Part shown: one piece after another, positions 39,578 to 39,630 of the stretch
Numbering within the stretch: position 1 is the first letter of the stretch
Layout: every line of letters begins with the position of its first letter
DNA from: Prevotella sp.
GTDB lineage: Bacteria > Bacteroidota > Bacteroidia > Bacteroidales > Bacteroidaceae
NCBI GenBank assembly: GCA_022732315.1
Contig: JAIJUV010000007.1
Span: 1 to 39,630, forward strand
DNA: 39,630 nucleotides
Reading direction: 5' to 3'
Program-made: the position numbers and the translations under genes
Notes under the pieces: model-generated
Told to the model about the DNA's origin: nothing
What the model saw: the letters and a program-made list of their open reading frames with translations, nothing else
Database searches by the model: none

Positions 39578-39630
39578 ATGGATTTGATTAAAGTTGCTGA
39601 AGAAGCATTTGCAACCGGCAAGAAGTTCCC
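39578..39630 (+). CDS. rplS: Ribosomal protein L19, N terminus (3' end beyond window)
   Basis: Only 17 codons and two bases are visible: MDLIKVAEEAFATGKKF. This is the usual N terminus of Bacteroidetes L19 (MDLIK-AEEAFATGK). L19 sits at the interface of the two ribosomal subunits. The gene has its own promoter and a leader of about 90 nt. It marks the return to conserved chromosome at the right end of the xylan locus. Confidence 0.85.
   Translation, partial: MDLIKVAEEAFATGKKF

Overview
The window looks like a Bacteroidales chromosome of the Prevotella/Segatella type (close to the P. bryantii and S. copri group). The reasons are: promoters with a TAnnTTTG -7 box, SusC/SusD pairs, a hybrid two-component regulator (HTCS), a Prevotella-like C-terminal tail on several secreted enzymes, and at the right edge the first codons of a Bacteroidetes-type ribosomal protein L19. 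Most of it is one large xylan/arabinoxylan utilization locus. The family and motif calls come from reading the sequence; no database search was run.

Layout. (1) 1-6833, minus strand: SusC-like transporter, SusD-like lipoprotein, then a GH43-CBM6-GH8 fusion that runs off the left edge. (2) 7090-12176, minus strand: a three-gene operon with a secreted protein of unknown function and two bifunctional esterases built in mirror order (CE1-like + CE6 + CBM, and CE6 + CBM48-like + CE1). (3) 12177-15616: a 584-bp intergenic region full of repeats and palindromes, then two plus-strand AAA ATPases with C-terminal PD-(D/E)XK-like segments. They interrupt the xylan genes. (4) 15769-29418, minus strand: the core xylan operon in the order xusA-xusB-xusC-xusD-xusE-xyn10C known from P. 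bryantii, plus a small secreted protein of unknown function at the end. (5) 29566-30963, minus strand: a secreted GH5 enzyme. (6) 31497-35585, plus strand: the HTCS regulator, followed by a plus-strand GH43 (35836-37506). (7) 37592-39311, minus strand: a 5'-nucleotidase split into two adjacent genes, then the start of rplS at 39578.

How it fits together. The surface GH10 xylanase (Xyn10C) and the XusB/D/E lipoproteins would bind and cut xylan, and XusA/XusC and the third SusC would import the oligosaccharides. The esterases remove acetyl and feruloyl groups, and the GH43, GH5 and GH8 enzymes finish the oligomers. The HTCS would sense a xylan oligomer in the periplasm and switch the genes on.

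The most striking observation is that all five promoters of the carbohydrate transcription units share one layout: a TAnnTTTG -7 box, a 19-nt spacer, a CAAAGT-like hexamer where the -33 element should be, and a second copy exactly 21 bp further upstream in a longer motif close to CAAAGTATTTGTTAC. The regulator's own promoter and the two ATPase promoters lack it, so it is a strong candidate for the HTCS operator. The second striking observation is the 5' leader of the first ATPase. It is made of three exact 33-bp-period repeats, each with an ATG; two of these ATGs are followed at once by a stop codon. Long perfect palindromes sit just upstream of both ATPase promoters.
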